The notes beneath the pieces are model-generated. The model had not been told where the DNA came from and did no database searches. It worked only from the letters and a program-made list of their open reading frames with translations. 20,289 nt of DNA. Origin: Zygophlyctis sp. KS116 (Eukaryota > Chytridiomycota). Of this stretch, positions 1-8,800 are shown piece after piece. The DNA lies in the NCBI GenBank assembly GCA_054661495.1, contig BAAFSQ010000181.1:1-20289 (forward strand), written 5' to 3'. The number at the start of each line of letters is the position of its first letter. Positions within the stretch are counted from its first letter, which is position 1. A program made the position numbers and the translations under genes.

Positions 1-196
1 CAATTTAATTACTAAAAGGTGAGATGGACTCTGACAGTAAGTAGATATATAAAGAATAAATATAATCGTACCATTGCCAACTTGAATTTAGTCTTATTTG
101 AGACCTTTAGAAGATCATATCAAATGTCTAGAATTGCAGATCATCATACTTAGATGTATGTCCATGGATCTATAAGTGGCGTTTGAAAGTTTTAAA

Positions 197-1168
197 ATGG
201 TTGATGAGGCTGATGCATCGCACCTGTTTGCAATGAATCCATCTGATGATACAAAGCATCTTCTTATGAATGCATTCGATATCCATACTGATAAATTACC
301 TCTCCAAGCCTGCAAGTCTCAATGGAAAAAAGAAAATATATTTGGATTTCTCATGGGAGTAGTTGAATATGGAGATGAGACTCATGTGAATGAATTGTAT
401 GGAATGCTTCAATCCATCCCTCAAGTGGAATCAGCAAAAGATACTTATCTGGAAGACATGCAGGGAAGATGCATTGACCGATTCTATGATTACTATATAA
501 GACCATTTAAGAAACAGAATAAGAGAAGACAATTTACTGATTCAGATTTGGAGTCATCTAGATCTGTAAGTACTCATAAATCAAGAGATTCATCTCAACT
601 GGCCAGTGAATCATCAGTAAGTACTCTGGGACAGTTTTATCAAAATAAAAAGATTAAGCTCATCCCTCAACCAAGTCGAAAGCAGTTCAAAAAAGCTCTA
701 ATAGAAAGAGATAAAGTCTGTTTAGTCTGTTGGTTGGAAGATTTTGATATTATACAAACAGCGCACATTATTCCCCAAGGCTCGGATTTTATTATTTCTG
801 AATATGTAAAAAAGCTGATGAAAGATGCTGGAATTCATAGTATGAATCAGGTTCAGAATGGTCTTCTTCTTTGTCCGAATTGCTATTCGAGCTTTGATAA
901 ATTAAATCATTATATTGATTATGTGGATATGAAGTTGGTTGTAAAAGTAGTCAATTATTCAAACGATCCATCAAACTGGGAAATGAGAATGAATTGTTTG
1001 AAAGCTAAAAGGGATATCAACAAAAAATATTTGACTGATAACAGAATAGCAGTTGAAAATAATGGAGAAATGGCACTATATTTCAATATAAACAACCAAG
1101 AACTACAGCCAAGCATAATAGCATTGGAAATGCACAAGAGAGCATGCTTGATTTGGCGAAGGCTATGA
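197..1168 (+). CDS. HNH-type (HNH_2-like) protein, possibly catalytically impaired
   Basis: The 323-residue frame from the first in-frame ATG carries an HNH-like module. It has a CLVC pair (C-x2-C), AHIIPQ with the first His (H190), then NGLLLCPNC with Asn and a second C-x2-C, followed by SSFD. HNH_2-type domains like this are common in large fungal families; their role is unclear (inference: nuclease-derived or DNA-binding). The residue after the second CxxC, normally His, is Tyr here (codon 884-886), so activity is doubtful. The N-terminal part and the Ser-rich linker (about residues 115-145) are not recognised. The frame stays open upstream to 177 without an ATG. A GTATGT...AAG 21-nt intron at 156-176 could join an open stretch at 92-155, so the true start may lie upstream. 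The frame stops just before a conserved-looking acidic tail in the +1 frame. Confidence 0.7.
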   Translation: MVDEADASHLFAMNPSDDTKHLLMNAFDIHTDKLPLQACKSQWKKENIFGFLMGVVEYGDETHVNELYGMLQSIPQVESAKDTYLEDMQGRCIDRFYDYYIRPFKKQNKRRQFTDSDLESSRSVSTHKSRDSSQLASESSVSTLGQFYQNKKIKLIPQPSRKQFKKALIERDKVCLVCWLEDFDIIQTAHIIPQGSDFIISEYVKKLMKDAGIHSMNQVQNGLLLCPNCYSSFDKLNHYIDYVDMKLVVKVVNYSNDPSNWEMRMNCLKAKRDINKKYLTDNRIAVENNGEMALYFNINNQELQPSIIALEMHKRACLIWRRL

Positions 1169-1280
1169 ATCCGATGATGAAGAAAATGATGAAGATGAAT
1201 CTGATCCTGTTTTTCAGAAAAAAGAAATGATAATTAAATGGATTGCATCTGTTGATAAGCTCTCCCGTAGATTTAAATAG
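1161..1280 (+). other. Out-of-frame acidic C-terminal tail of the HNH protein
   Basis: Reading from the GGC at 1161 gives 39 codons ending in TAG. They encode a Gly-Tyr-Glu-Ser start, a dense Asp/Glu block and a basic Lys/Trp/Arg end. The upstream HNH frame runs through CGA (1157-1159) and AGG (1160-1162) and stops at 1166-1168. Skipping the A at 1160 joins the two smoothly. There is no GT-AG intron that fits. The tail composition looks coding. Either a one-base indel has broken the gene, or a +1 frameshift is used, or the base is a sequencing error. Confidence 0.5.
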
Positions 1281-1500
1281 CACTTATTAATCGTGTTCTT
1301 GATCATCAGACACGGTAGCTCATAAAATTAAAATTACCAGATATACTACATTTATGATTATTGAAAGTTTTAACTAAAATGTTGATTAGTGATTTTAGGA
1401 GTCGGTGCTTTAAGAATCTCTTAATCAACTTGGGCTTTTAGTGTTCAATCTTGTCCATCTGTGGTCCATTATTGTCCATATGTTGTCCACTTAAGATCGA
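1281..1500. other. Non-coding gap with four phased GTCCA boxes at its end
   Basis: I see no coding sequence here. The last 50 bases hold GTCCAT at 1453, 1464 and 1474 and GTCCAC at 1485, spaced 11, 10 and 11 bp, ending 11 bp before the ATG at 1501. The rest is AT-rich and featureless to my eye. Confidence 0.6.
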
Positions 1501-2003
1501 ATGAGTCTAGTTGTTGACCCCATAAAGTGGCCCAGGAATTTTTTGAAAAATAAAATGTAGTAACTTGATTTAACCGTATAGATTGAAAAAAATTGATTCA
1601 ATGAATAATACTTTGAATTCATCCGTTTTAAGTTTGAAGCAAGAAGTTGCCAAGCTGAATGATTTTAATGCTCAGCAATCAAAGAATCAGAAGTTAGAGT
1701 GGGCAATCTCTAATGCTGCAATTAACTGTTTTACATTTTATAAGAAAAGGATTAGACAGTACCAAATTGGTTCAATCTATATTGCATTCTTTCAAAAGGG
1801 GGGGTTTAGCACATCGCATTCCTGATCGGAATGTGCATCTTTTTCAGAAACAAGATTTTCGTGATAAGATCGCCAAACAAATCTTTGAACTAATTTGACA
1901 AGAGCCTCAATATCGTGATAAGATCGCCAAACAAATCTTTGAACTAATCGGACAAGAGCCTCAATACTTGATGACGAAGTTACAATTTATTATAATTAGC
2001 TGA
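1501..2003 (+). pseudogene. Broken gene of unknown family (frameshift, nonsense codon, internal duplication)
   Basis: An ATG at 1501 opens a short exon (1501-1556). A 25-nt GTAGTA...TAG intron (1557-1581) joins it in frame to a 1582-1804 segment rich in Lys, Asn and Gln. The frame is lost at a run of seven G (1798-1804). One base out, the next frame continues with LAHRIPDR and then RDKIAKQIFELI before a TGA (1897-1899). The same peptide then repeats because of a 54-bp duplication, and in the second copy the TGA is GGA. That copy reads on to a TGA at 2001-2003. I do not recognise the family. The layered damage indicates a decaying gene, although the G-run could be a sequencing slip and the first copy of the duplication an assembly artefact. 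Confidence 0.6.
1860..1967 (+). repeat. 54-bp tandem duplication inside the pseudogene
   Basis: Two adjacent 54-nt units, 1860-1913 and 1914-1967, are nearly identical. The clearest difference is TTTGA versus TCGGA near the middle, which turns a Gly codon into a stop in the first copy. The unit length is exactly 18 codons, so the duplication keeps the frame. Confidence 0.9.
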
Positions 2004-2048
2004 ATTAAAATAAATAATTGTGGGATCAACGATCAAGACCATAATGCT

Positions 2049-2170
2049 GCCGCATTCCCGCTCTTTAGATAGTATGCTGCAACTCAAAAGTCGGACAAGA
2101 CTGAATGACCTGGATAAAACGGCGCAGTTTCAAACTTATGCCGCATTGCCGCATTTTCTCGCCTATAAAA
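2049..2170 (+). promoter_or_regulatory. Promoter of the secreted LRR-like gene: GCCGCATT boxes and TATA box
   Basis: A TATAAAA lies at 2164-2170, followed by a G-run, 46 bp before the ATG at 2216. GC-rich GCCGCATT occurs three times: at 2049-2056 and as two abutting copies at 2140-2155. GC-rich words stand out in this AT-rich DNA. The TATA role follows from position and sequence; the GCCGCATT role is inference. No other gene in the window has such a clear TATA box, which suggests strongly regulated expression. Confidence 0.55.
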
Positions 2171-2215
2171 GGGGGTGAAGCTCTTTCTAATCAAAATATA
2201 TTTTCCAAAAACAAA

Positions 2216-2638
2216 ATGGCAATCTTTTCTTTCAAAAACACTCTCTTAATTATGGCATTAGCTCTCTCTGCATTGATCACCAATGTAGATGCACAGGCCA
2301 ACTGCAATACTGCAGCTGATAAGCAATGCTGTTGGGTTCGCAAAATTCACACAGGATTTGGAGGATATTCGCAAGCGATTCCAGTCACTGGTTGCTGCAA
2401 CAAAAAAGGTGTTGCTTGTAATGGCAACGGTAAAGTAACCGAGATTAACTGGATCGGCCAAAGTCTCCAACCCGACATGTTTCCTTTAGAGCAAGTCCGT
2501 CACTTGCCTTCCTTGACCAAAATGTAAGATTACTAGAAAATAACCGAAAGAAAAGTCTATCCTACACAAACTTCGGGAGAAGCATGTGTCGGCTATCCCG
2601 TCGGTGGAAGAATTGTGAACTGGTGTGTCTTCCAGTGA
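2216..2638 (+). CDS. Small secreted Cys-rich protein with LRR-N-terminal-like segment
   Basis: Exons 2216-2523 and 2551-2638 with a 27-nt GTAAGA...AAG intron give 131 residues. Residues 1-27 are a clear signal peptide: a hydrophobic stretch ending in VDAQA. A Cys-rich part follows (QCC, GCC), then GVACNGNGKVTEINW. This matches the pattern at the start of extracellular leucine-rich repeat proteins (G-V-x-C ... G-x-V-T-x-I). Only about one repeat follows, so the protein is much shorter than a full LRR protein. The last part, ACVGYPVGGRIVNWC, ends with Cys. The start is the ATG after the TATA box; an earlier in-frame ATG at 2105 lies upstream of the TATA box. A GTGAGT overlapping the stop (2635) could be a further donor and would change the C-terminus. 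A degenerate copy lies downstream. Function unknown; an extracellular or host-facing role is inference. Confidence 0.7.
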
Positions 2639-2830
2639 GTGATTAACGAATTGAAATCTAAAAAATTCATAGAAAACGTTAAAAGGACTGAAGCGAAATC
2701 TTTTATTCTGTGAAATAAAATGATTTTGACTACAATACTTTCTAATTTTTGATCATTGACATTTGAAAATGAGTTTGGGTATTATGTCTAGAATGAGCTA
2801 AAAGTCTCGGGTCTAAAGCGGCAGTTTCAT

Positions 2831-3163
2831 TCAATAGAAAGTGTTATCCACATTCAGAAATTCCTTCGCTGGGAGCCTCAATTTATCTCAAACACTGGCT
2901 GCTGTCATAAAAATGGAGTTTCTTGCAATGGTAATGGTAAACTTACGGCAATATCTTGGAATCGTAACAGATTGAGCAATGCCGACTCTTTTCCTTCGAT
3001 TCATGCAATTGAGAATTTGCCATATCTTAAAAAATGTAATTTTTATATTTGAATTAATTTTAAGCGCAATATATTCTCAAAAACCATGTGCATAGGATTA
3101 TTCTCGGCCGGTGGGAATAGATCAGTCAGTGTTTGCTTACAAAGTACTGAAGTAAATCTATAA
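2831..3163 (+). pseudogene. Degenerate second copy of the secreted LRR-like gene
   Basis: From 2891 the translation gives NTGCCHKNGVSCNGNGKLT, then a Trp-rich stretch and a LP-x-L end. This closely follows the upstream gene (VTGCCNKKGVACNGNGKVT). The intron position is kept (GTAATT at about 3034, AAG at about 3064), but the run of A before it is one base short, so the splice phase is wrong. After the junction the reading IAIYSQKPC matches the functional copy. A second shift near 3087 is needed to enter IGLFSAGGNRSVSVC, the counterpart of VGYPVGGRIVNWC. No signal peptide or TATA box is visible upstream. This is a tandem duplicate that has decayed. Confidence 0.7.
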
Positions 3164-3266
3164 TCAAGATCGTGGATTCGTTCAAGCTTATGACTATCGG
3201 ACATTTACATGTCTAATAAGAATTGATAACACATTGTATTATTATTAAATTATCAAATATTAAAAA

Positions 3267-3283
3267 CCGTTAAAATCCGTTAA
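3267..3283 (+). promoter_or_regulatory. Paired CCGTTAA boxes upstream of EXO1
   Basis: CCGTTAA occurs at 3267-3273 and 3277-3283, one helical turn apart, about 32 bp before the EXO1 ATG. Its core fits the reverse complement of the Myb consensus YAACKG. A regulatory role is inference from position and repetition. Confidence 0.35.
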
Positions 3284-3314
3284 TAATCGGACTCTTTGAA
3301 ATTAAAAAGGAAAA

Positions 3315-4701
3315 ATGGGGATTTCAGGCCTCCTTCCACTCTTATCAGATATACACACAAATATACACTTGAGAGAGTTGTCTGGAAAGACATTGGGAGT
3401 AGATGGATACGTATGGCTACACAAGGGTGCATTTGGTTGCGCTTTTGAACTTGTACAAGGGGTAAATACTAAAAAATACGTAAATTACTTTATGAAACGG
3501 ATCATGCATCTTAAAGAATTTGGGATTGTTCCCTTTATTGTATTTGATGGCGCTAATTTACCGATGAAGAGTTGTACAGAAAAACAACGGCATGAGTAAA
3601 CATTAAACTTTTAAAATATAGAAAAAGGGAAAGGACACTTCAAGAGGGTCAGAGGCTCTTGAAATCTGGTCAGAAAACTAAAGCTATAGAATGTTTCCAG
3701 ACTTGTGTGGACGTTACTCCTAAAATGGCTAGAGATGTAATACTAGAATTACAAAAGATTGGAGTTGAATTTGTTGTGGCACCTTATGAGGCAGATGCAC
3801 AATTGGCGTATTTAGAAAGAATTGAAAAAATTGATGGGATTATTACAGAGGACTCTGATTTACTAGTTTTTGGGTGTAAATATGTACTATTTTTAAGCTA
3901 ATCGATAAAGGTGATTTACAAGTTAGGATTAGATGGTAAAGGGACACTAATCAGACGTAAAGACTTTGGAAAAATTAAGGAATTTAGAAACTGGACAGAT
4001 TCTAAATTTCGTCATATGTGTATCTTGAGTGGTTGTGATTATTTGGAATCACCAAAAGGAATAGGATTAAAGAAGTCTATGCAGCTATTAATGAAAACAG
4101 ATGCATTCAAACTAATTAATTCTTGGGTTATGTGGGGTAAAAACGTTCGAGCTCCTCCACTTGTTGATAATTATCTGGAGAAATTTAAAAAAGCAGAATG
4201 GACATTTCTTCATCAAACTGTTTATGATCCCATTATAAAGAAATGCATTCACTGGAATCCAGTTAAAGACTCAAACCTCTTGGATTTGGATAATCTAGAT
4301 TTTTTAGGAAGGTATACATTCATATCTCAAGTTTAAGAATTTTAGAGCCTGATGTAGCTTCTGGAATTGCTGCTGGAATACTGGATCCCAACACTGAAAG
4401 ATGTTTCGATCAAGAGAATGTTATTCACGGTCTCATCAAGCCTTGTTTGTTACAAACAAGTCAACTTAGCACTAAATCTCATAATTTTCTCCCGAAAAAA
4501 GATGAACAGGTTAAACAGCGTCCCTTTCAATCAATTCATTCAAAATCTATTATGCCAAAAAATGAAGCTTTTAAGGCAGCAATTACAGACAATCAAAAGT
4601 TTATAGTTAAGAAGACTTTGCCATCCAAGTCAAACTATTTTTCCTGTAAAAAACCAACAGATCAAGAAGGTCCGATAACGAAAAAGAAGAAAACGTCGTA
4701 A
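3315..4701 (+). CDS. EXO1: Exonuclease 1 (FEN1/RAD2 family 5'-3' exonuclease)
   Basis: Exons 3315-3595, 3622-3883, 3911-4311 and 4332-4701 (introns of 26, 27 and 20 nt) give 437 residues. EXO1 resects DNA 5'-3' and cleaves flaps in mismatch repair and recombination, in the nucleus. The N-terminal domain opens with MGISGLLP and the I-domain has APYEADAQLAY. Metal-binding acids D30, D78, E150, D152, D171 and D173 fall at the same numbers as in human EXO1, and D224 sits in LSGCDYLESPKGIG. The C-terminal tail is short and basic compared with human (846) or yeast (702). It contains SNYF (415-418), which resembles the Mlh1-interacting MIP box. The 20-nt third intron is needed to keep the frame: the 34-nt alternative acceptor at 4345 is out of frame. 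Confidence 0.93.
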
Positions 4702-4825
4702 AATTTACGCTTTCGGACAGCCAATGAATGCATAATCAGCACTATTCTCATCATTCTGTCATAAATTTTTCACATGATTCATGATATTTTTAGATTTACG
4801 GATAATAATTTCTTCAAACTTTTGC

Positions 4826-4864
4826 TCTAAATATAGCCTGTTAAATTTAGGTTCTAAATATAGC
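4826..4864 (+). promoter_or_regulatory. Two perfect MEF2/Rlm1-type MADS boxes before the TCP11 gene
   Basis: The 12-mer TCTAAATATAGC is found at 4826-4837 and 4853-4864, 27 bp apart and 21 bp before the ATG. Its core CTAAATATAG fits the MEF2/Rlm1 consensus YTAWWWWTAR exactly. Binding is inferred. The rest of 4702-4825 is AT-rich with nothing recognisable. Confidence 0.5.
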
Positions 4865-4885
4865 ATTTTCCTCTTGTGATAAATT

Positions 4886-7392
4886 ATGCAAACAGAATCC
4901 ATACATCCCCCTCCAACCTCCTTTGTGATCGAAGTCGATCAGTTAAAGACTAAATCTAAAAAGCCCAGTCATTTGGAATCAAGAATGCAAGCTTTGAATA
5001 AAAAACACTACTCTCTGGACCATCATAGAGTTGTGCATCAAACTAAAGCTCATAAAAGAGCAGAGTTTTTGGAAACAAGAAGACAAGCCTGTGCTGATCG
5101 GATTGCCAAGGTGAGAATGATTGCTCAAAATCATTCAAAGAAGCTGGAAGACCAGCGAAAAGCCTTGAAAGAGATCAATGATCAAAAGCTGATTGATGGT
5201 GAAAAGAGAAGGCTGAAAATGATGAATGTCCCAAGATCAAACATTCTGGCCAGTAAACAAATTCATCCCAATTCTGTAGCTGCAGTTGTTATTCAGAAAT
5301 GGTGGAGAGTTCTAAAGGTAGGAAAAGTATCTCGTCTATACAAGAAGATGGGCCTGTCATTAGAATCTTCAAAGGGTATGCCATTTGAAAATCTATCTAA
5401 ATTTCTGCAATCAGAAGCAATGACTAAAGCTGTGGGTAGAATGCTAGTTAGGGCCAAGCGGTTATCATTGGATCCGGTTGAGAATTGGCGAAATCCTTCT
5501 CGAGTTTTTTTAAGTGCTTACATGGTAGTATCTCATCCTGAGGCTGTTTTTGAACAAATGGGTCCAAATGAAGAAAATCTTCAAGAATGTGCCTTTCAAA
5601 TGCTCATTGACTTCGAGTCTTGGATGGAGAATCAAAGCTCTAAAGTTTTGATCCGTGGTCGCAAGTTCTTATCATCATGGATCAACTACTACAATACTTT
5701 TGAAGACTGGAAATCTGGAAACAGAGAACAATTGGCTCTAGATCTAATGAAGCACTTTATGGAACTTGAAAAACTTTGGATAGCAGTAAGAAATCAAGAA
5801 GATGCCGAGCATGAATGGATGGGCAATATAAATCTCCAACAGAAGCAAGTTTTTTCCCGATTGAATCGCCTTGATCCAAAATATAGTAATGTTTTATTGG
5901 AAAAAAGAAAAGAAGCCCGAGATGCATTTTTGGCTACTGAAGCAGAATCAGACTCTCGAGTTAAGCCAGTTACTTTAACCAATACATCGGTAGATGTGTA
6001 TCTTGTTGCAAGCATTTCAAGACGTGATTCTGTTAGTAAATCAGTCAAAGATTCTCAAGATGGTCAAAGTAGCATAGAGATTGAATCTCAGCTGAGCAAG
6101 GAAGCAGAAGGCCTTAATTCGATTTGGAGCAACCAAAAACTAGCCCATGAATTGGTTATAGATCCTGACTTCAAAATGAAAAGATCAGATGTCACTTCGA
6201 TGGAAGGACAGGTAGCATCTGTAGCAAAAAAAGTTTTCTTTGAAAAAGTGAAAACAGAGTTTGAATCTGGAAACTTTACATTTGCAGCTGGTCTTATTTC
6301 TGACATTCGAGAGGTATATAATTTTATTTAACACCTTAGATGTTGATAAACTTATTGCCAGAAAAGAGTAAATTGATTATTGAACTTCAAGAAGCCTTGG
6401 ACACACATCTTATTGAGCAGCAAATTGAAAAGAAAGTATTCGATGTGAAAGGATGTCTCGATTATGTAACGTCTAAAATGCTCCAATTCTGTGCCCCAGT
6501 TAGAGACTCTGCTATCAAAGCCATAAAGAAAGAAACTGATCTTGTTTTGATCTTTGAACAAATTTTTAATGTTCTCGAAGATATGAAAGTTGATATGATG
6601 AATTATCAACTTCAAAGTATCAAACCTCTTGTTAAACAACAGGCTGTTGAATATGAACAAAAGAAATTCAACGAATCTCTTGAAAATAATGAAATTACTC
6701 TTGAAAAAACTGGTGCTTGGTTACAAAAATATGCTGAACTATTGAAAGAGTCGTCATTTTCTCGGAATCCTGAAAACATTGAACATCCTGATCTAAAAGT
6801 ATCTTATGAAAAGGTCTATTATGATGGGATTTTGGGGCTACTTTTTTCTTCTTCAAGATTAGAGATTTCTGAAATTCCTGAAACTTTCCATTTGGACATT
6901 GAAAGACTTTTATTTATGCAAAATGAAGCTCAAGCCTTGTGCATAGTTGCTGCATTGATTATGCTTTTGAAAAATATTGTCCCTTCTCTTAGATCAAACT
7001 CAAAAATGTTGGTTGAAATTAAAAATGATTTACTTACTCTATTGGAAGCTCCAGACACAAACTTTGAAAACATTGCACTTCATTTGATTGAAAAAGGCAA
7101 AAAAGCAGCTGGCACAATTTCTCCAGAACAAGAGTCTTTGGTTCGCAACATGGTTGAAAAAACAGTTTCCTTCAACGATGGAGTATTTTCCTTGATTTCT
7201 CGTAGAATGCAAACAATTATTCGTCATCAAATGGAAAAAACTGCTTTCAAAAAGGAATCATTGGCTAGCTATGGACTTGACAGTATTGAATCTGAGCTTG
7301 AAAATTTATCTCGTCGTATTTATCTCTTGGCAAATCACAACAAGCAAGTCTATGTCAATCATTATGATGATATTTTAAAATTACTTATTTAG
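4886..7392 (+). CDS. T-complex protein 11 (TCP11/SOK1) family protein
   Basis: Exons 4886-6313 and 6340-7392 (26-nt intron, GTATAT...TAG, phase 0) give 826 residues, near the length of yeast Sok1. The N-terminal third is basic and likely helical (about residues 25-110), followed by an IQ-like motif, VAAVVIQKWWRVLK (131-144), which may bind calmodulin. The remaining about 650 residues match the helical TCP11 domain as I recognise it (for example VENWRNPSRVFLSAYMVVSHPE). Members act in cAMP-linked signalling in yeast (Sok1) and in sperm function in animals; the biochemical activity is unknown. The ATG follows the paired MADS-type boxes. TAG stop. No damage seen. Confidence 0.85.
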
Positions 7393-7451
7393 TTTATTCT
7401 CTTAAATAAATCTTGCATTTTTCATTCATTTGGCATTATGTTATACGATTG

Positions 7452-7505
7452 GTTTGGGTTATGCAAAGAATTATAGTACAAATTGCACGGCGATCTAACC
7501 CAAAC
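7452..7505. repeat. 10-bp perfect inverted repeat before the SDR gene
   Basis: GTTTGGGTTA (7452-7461) is the exact reverse complement of TAACCCAAAC (7496-7505). An inner pair, TGCAA (7462-7466) and TTGCA (7483-7487), extends the symmetry. The right arm ends 14 bp before the ATG. It could be an operator-like site for a dimeric or paired factor, or a hairpin in the 5' UTR. Confidence 0.6.
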
Positions 7506-7519
7506 ATCCGTCCCACCGT

Positions 7520-8407
7520 ATGAATTTACTTAGTTCGTCAACAACGTCAATTCTTGTCGGTTTCCTCTCCTACAAAATCTACAGACTTTTTAACAAACAT
7601 GCAATCAAGGAAAAAGTAGTCATAATAGGTGCTTCATCTGGAATTGTACTTTTGAATAACTCATAATAGGGTAAAGAATTGGCACTTTTGTATGCGAAAA
7701 GAGGATCAGAGTTGGTACTAGTAGCAAGACGAAAAGAATTGCTTGAAAAATTGGTTCAGGAATGTTTGGTATATACGTCAAAAATATCATTTTATGTAGC
7801 GGATGTGACTATTGAGTCTCAAATTTCAGATCTATCTAAATTTTGTAGAGAATTTCTAGGAAAAGTTGATTTATTAATTATTTCTAGTGGTATTCTCTCA
7901 GTTTCTACTTTTGAAAAACTATGTGCTGATGACTCTCTACGTCAACAATCCCTAAAAATGTATGAAACCAATGTTTTAGGACCAATGTTTTGTTGCAAAC
8001 ATTTTCTAGAATTATTAAAAGTTTGTAAAGGAAAACTTTGCGTAATTTCTTCATTGTCTGGACATTTTGGAGCTCCAACGAGATCACTTTACTCTTGTAC
8101 GAAATTTGCACTAAATGGATTCATGGAATCTTTAAGAATTGAATGGAAACCTTTTGGAATTTCTATAATTCTTATTTCTCCTTCTACTGTTGATACTGAA
8201 TTTAGAAAATCTGCTATTGATTCTACAGACTCTAAAAAATCTAAATCTAGTCTATCTCCTAGGGAAGTTGCGTTAAAGATATCTAGAGCTAATGATTCTA
8301 GAGTCCGACATTTGTTTATACCATCTTACTTTTGGATAATTTATATTTTAAAGAATTTCCTACCATCAATTATAGATTATTATGCAGGTAGAAAATATGG
8401 GTTTTAA
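7520..8407 (+). CDS. Membrane-anchored short-chain dehydrogenase/reductase (DHRS7B/11-beta-HSD-like)
   Basis: Exons 7520-7645 and 7670-8407 (24-nt intron inside the glycine motif) give 287 residues. This is a classical NAD(P)-binding Rossmann SDR. It has the glycine motif GASSGIG (37-43), a D-V core at 87-88, Asn143, Ser170 and the YSCTK catalytic pair Y183/K187. The usual NNAG is replaced by ISSG (113-116), as in some divergent members. Residues about 5-23 are hydrophobic and a second hydrophobic stretch lies near 258-275, suggesting an ER or peroxisomal membrane protein. Substrate is not predictable; lipid or sterol-like carbonyls are typical for this branch. The first exon is required because the second begins in the middle of the nucleotide-binding motif. 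Confidence 0.88.
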
Positions 8408-8455
8408 GAAAATTCCGAAGAGGAAATTTAAAAAACTAATTTACTAAAATACTAC

Positions 8456-8800
8456 ATGACAAAATCTCTAAAATGCACTTGTATTTCATGTTTATCAGGT
8501 AAAAAATATATGACAGATTCTAGCCTTGATTCTAGCATCTTTTTACATTCTAAAATAATTGCATCAAGAATTCCAATCTCAACCTTGAAATCAAACACTC
8601 TCAAAGTCAGGACTGAAAGAAATCAAGAGAAATCAACTCAAAGAGATAAAAACCAAAAAAAATTTATTCACAAAATTTTCTCAATTTTTAGAAACCATTA
8701 TCCTAAATTGGCACTTTTAGCCCTAGTCCTGATTTTCAGAAACACGAAAATTTTCAAAAGCTTAAAATTTTTTCTCGTCAAAAGAGTGAAAAATGAATAA
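8456..8800 (+). CDS. Doubtful 114-residue ORF with one hydrophobic stretch
   Basis: An ATG-started frame of 114 residues, rich in Ser and Lys, has a CTC-x2-C element near the start and a single hydrophobic segment (YPKLALLALVLIF, near 82-94). I do not recognise it. It ends 8 bp inside the start of the next gene (ATG at 8793), which would be unusual for two separate eukaryotic genes. It could be a real small membrane protein, part of the MAEA 5' leader, or a chance frame in AT-rich DNA. No homologue-like motif decides between these. Confidence 0.3.
   Translation: MTKSLKCTCISCLSGKKYMTDSSLDSSIFLHSKIIASRIPISTLKSNTLKVRTERNQEKSTQRDKNQKKFIHKIFSIFRNHYPKLALLALVLIFRNTKIFKSLKFFLVKRVKNE

Noticed and set aside
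176-196. GTG start at 176 for the HNH gene
   Set aside because: A GTG start is improbable in a eukaryotic gene. The first in-frame ATG is at 197, or an upstream exon supplies the start.
6352-6660. 102-residue minus-strand frame inside the TCP11 gene
   Set aside because: It lies wholly within a conserved coding region on the other strand and shows no family motif; it is a shadow frame.
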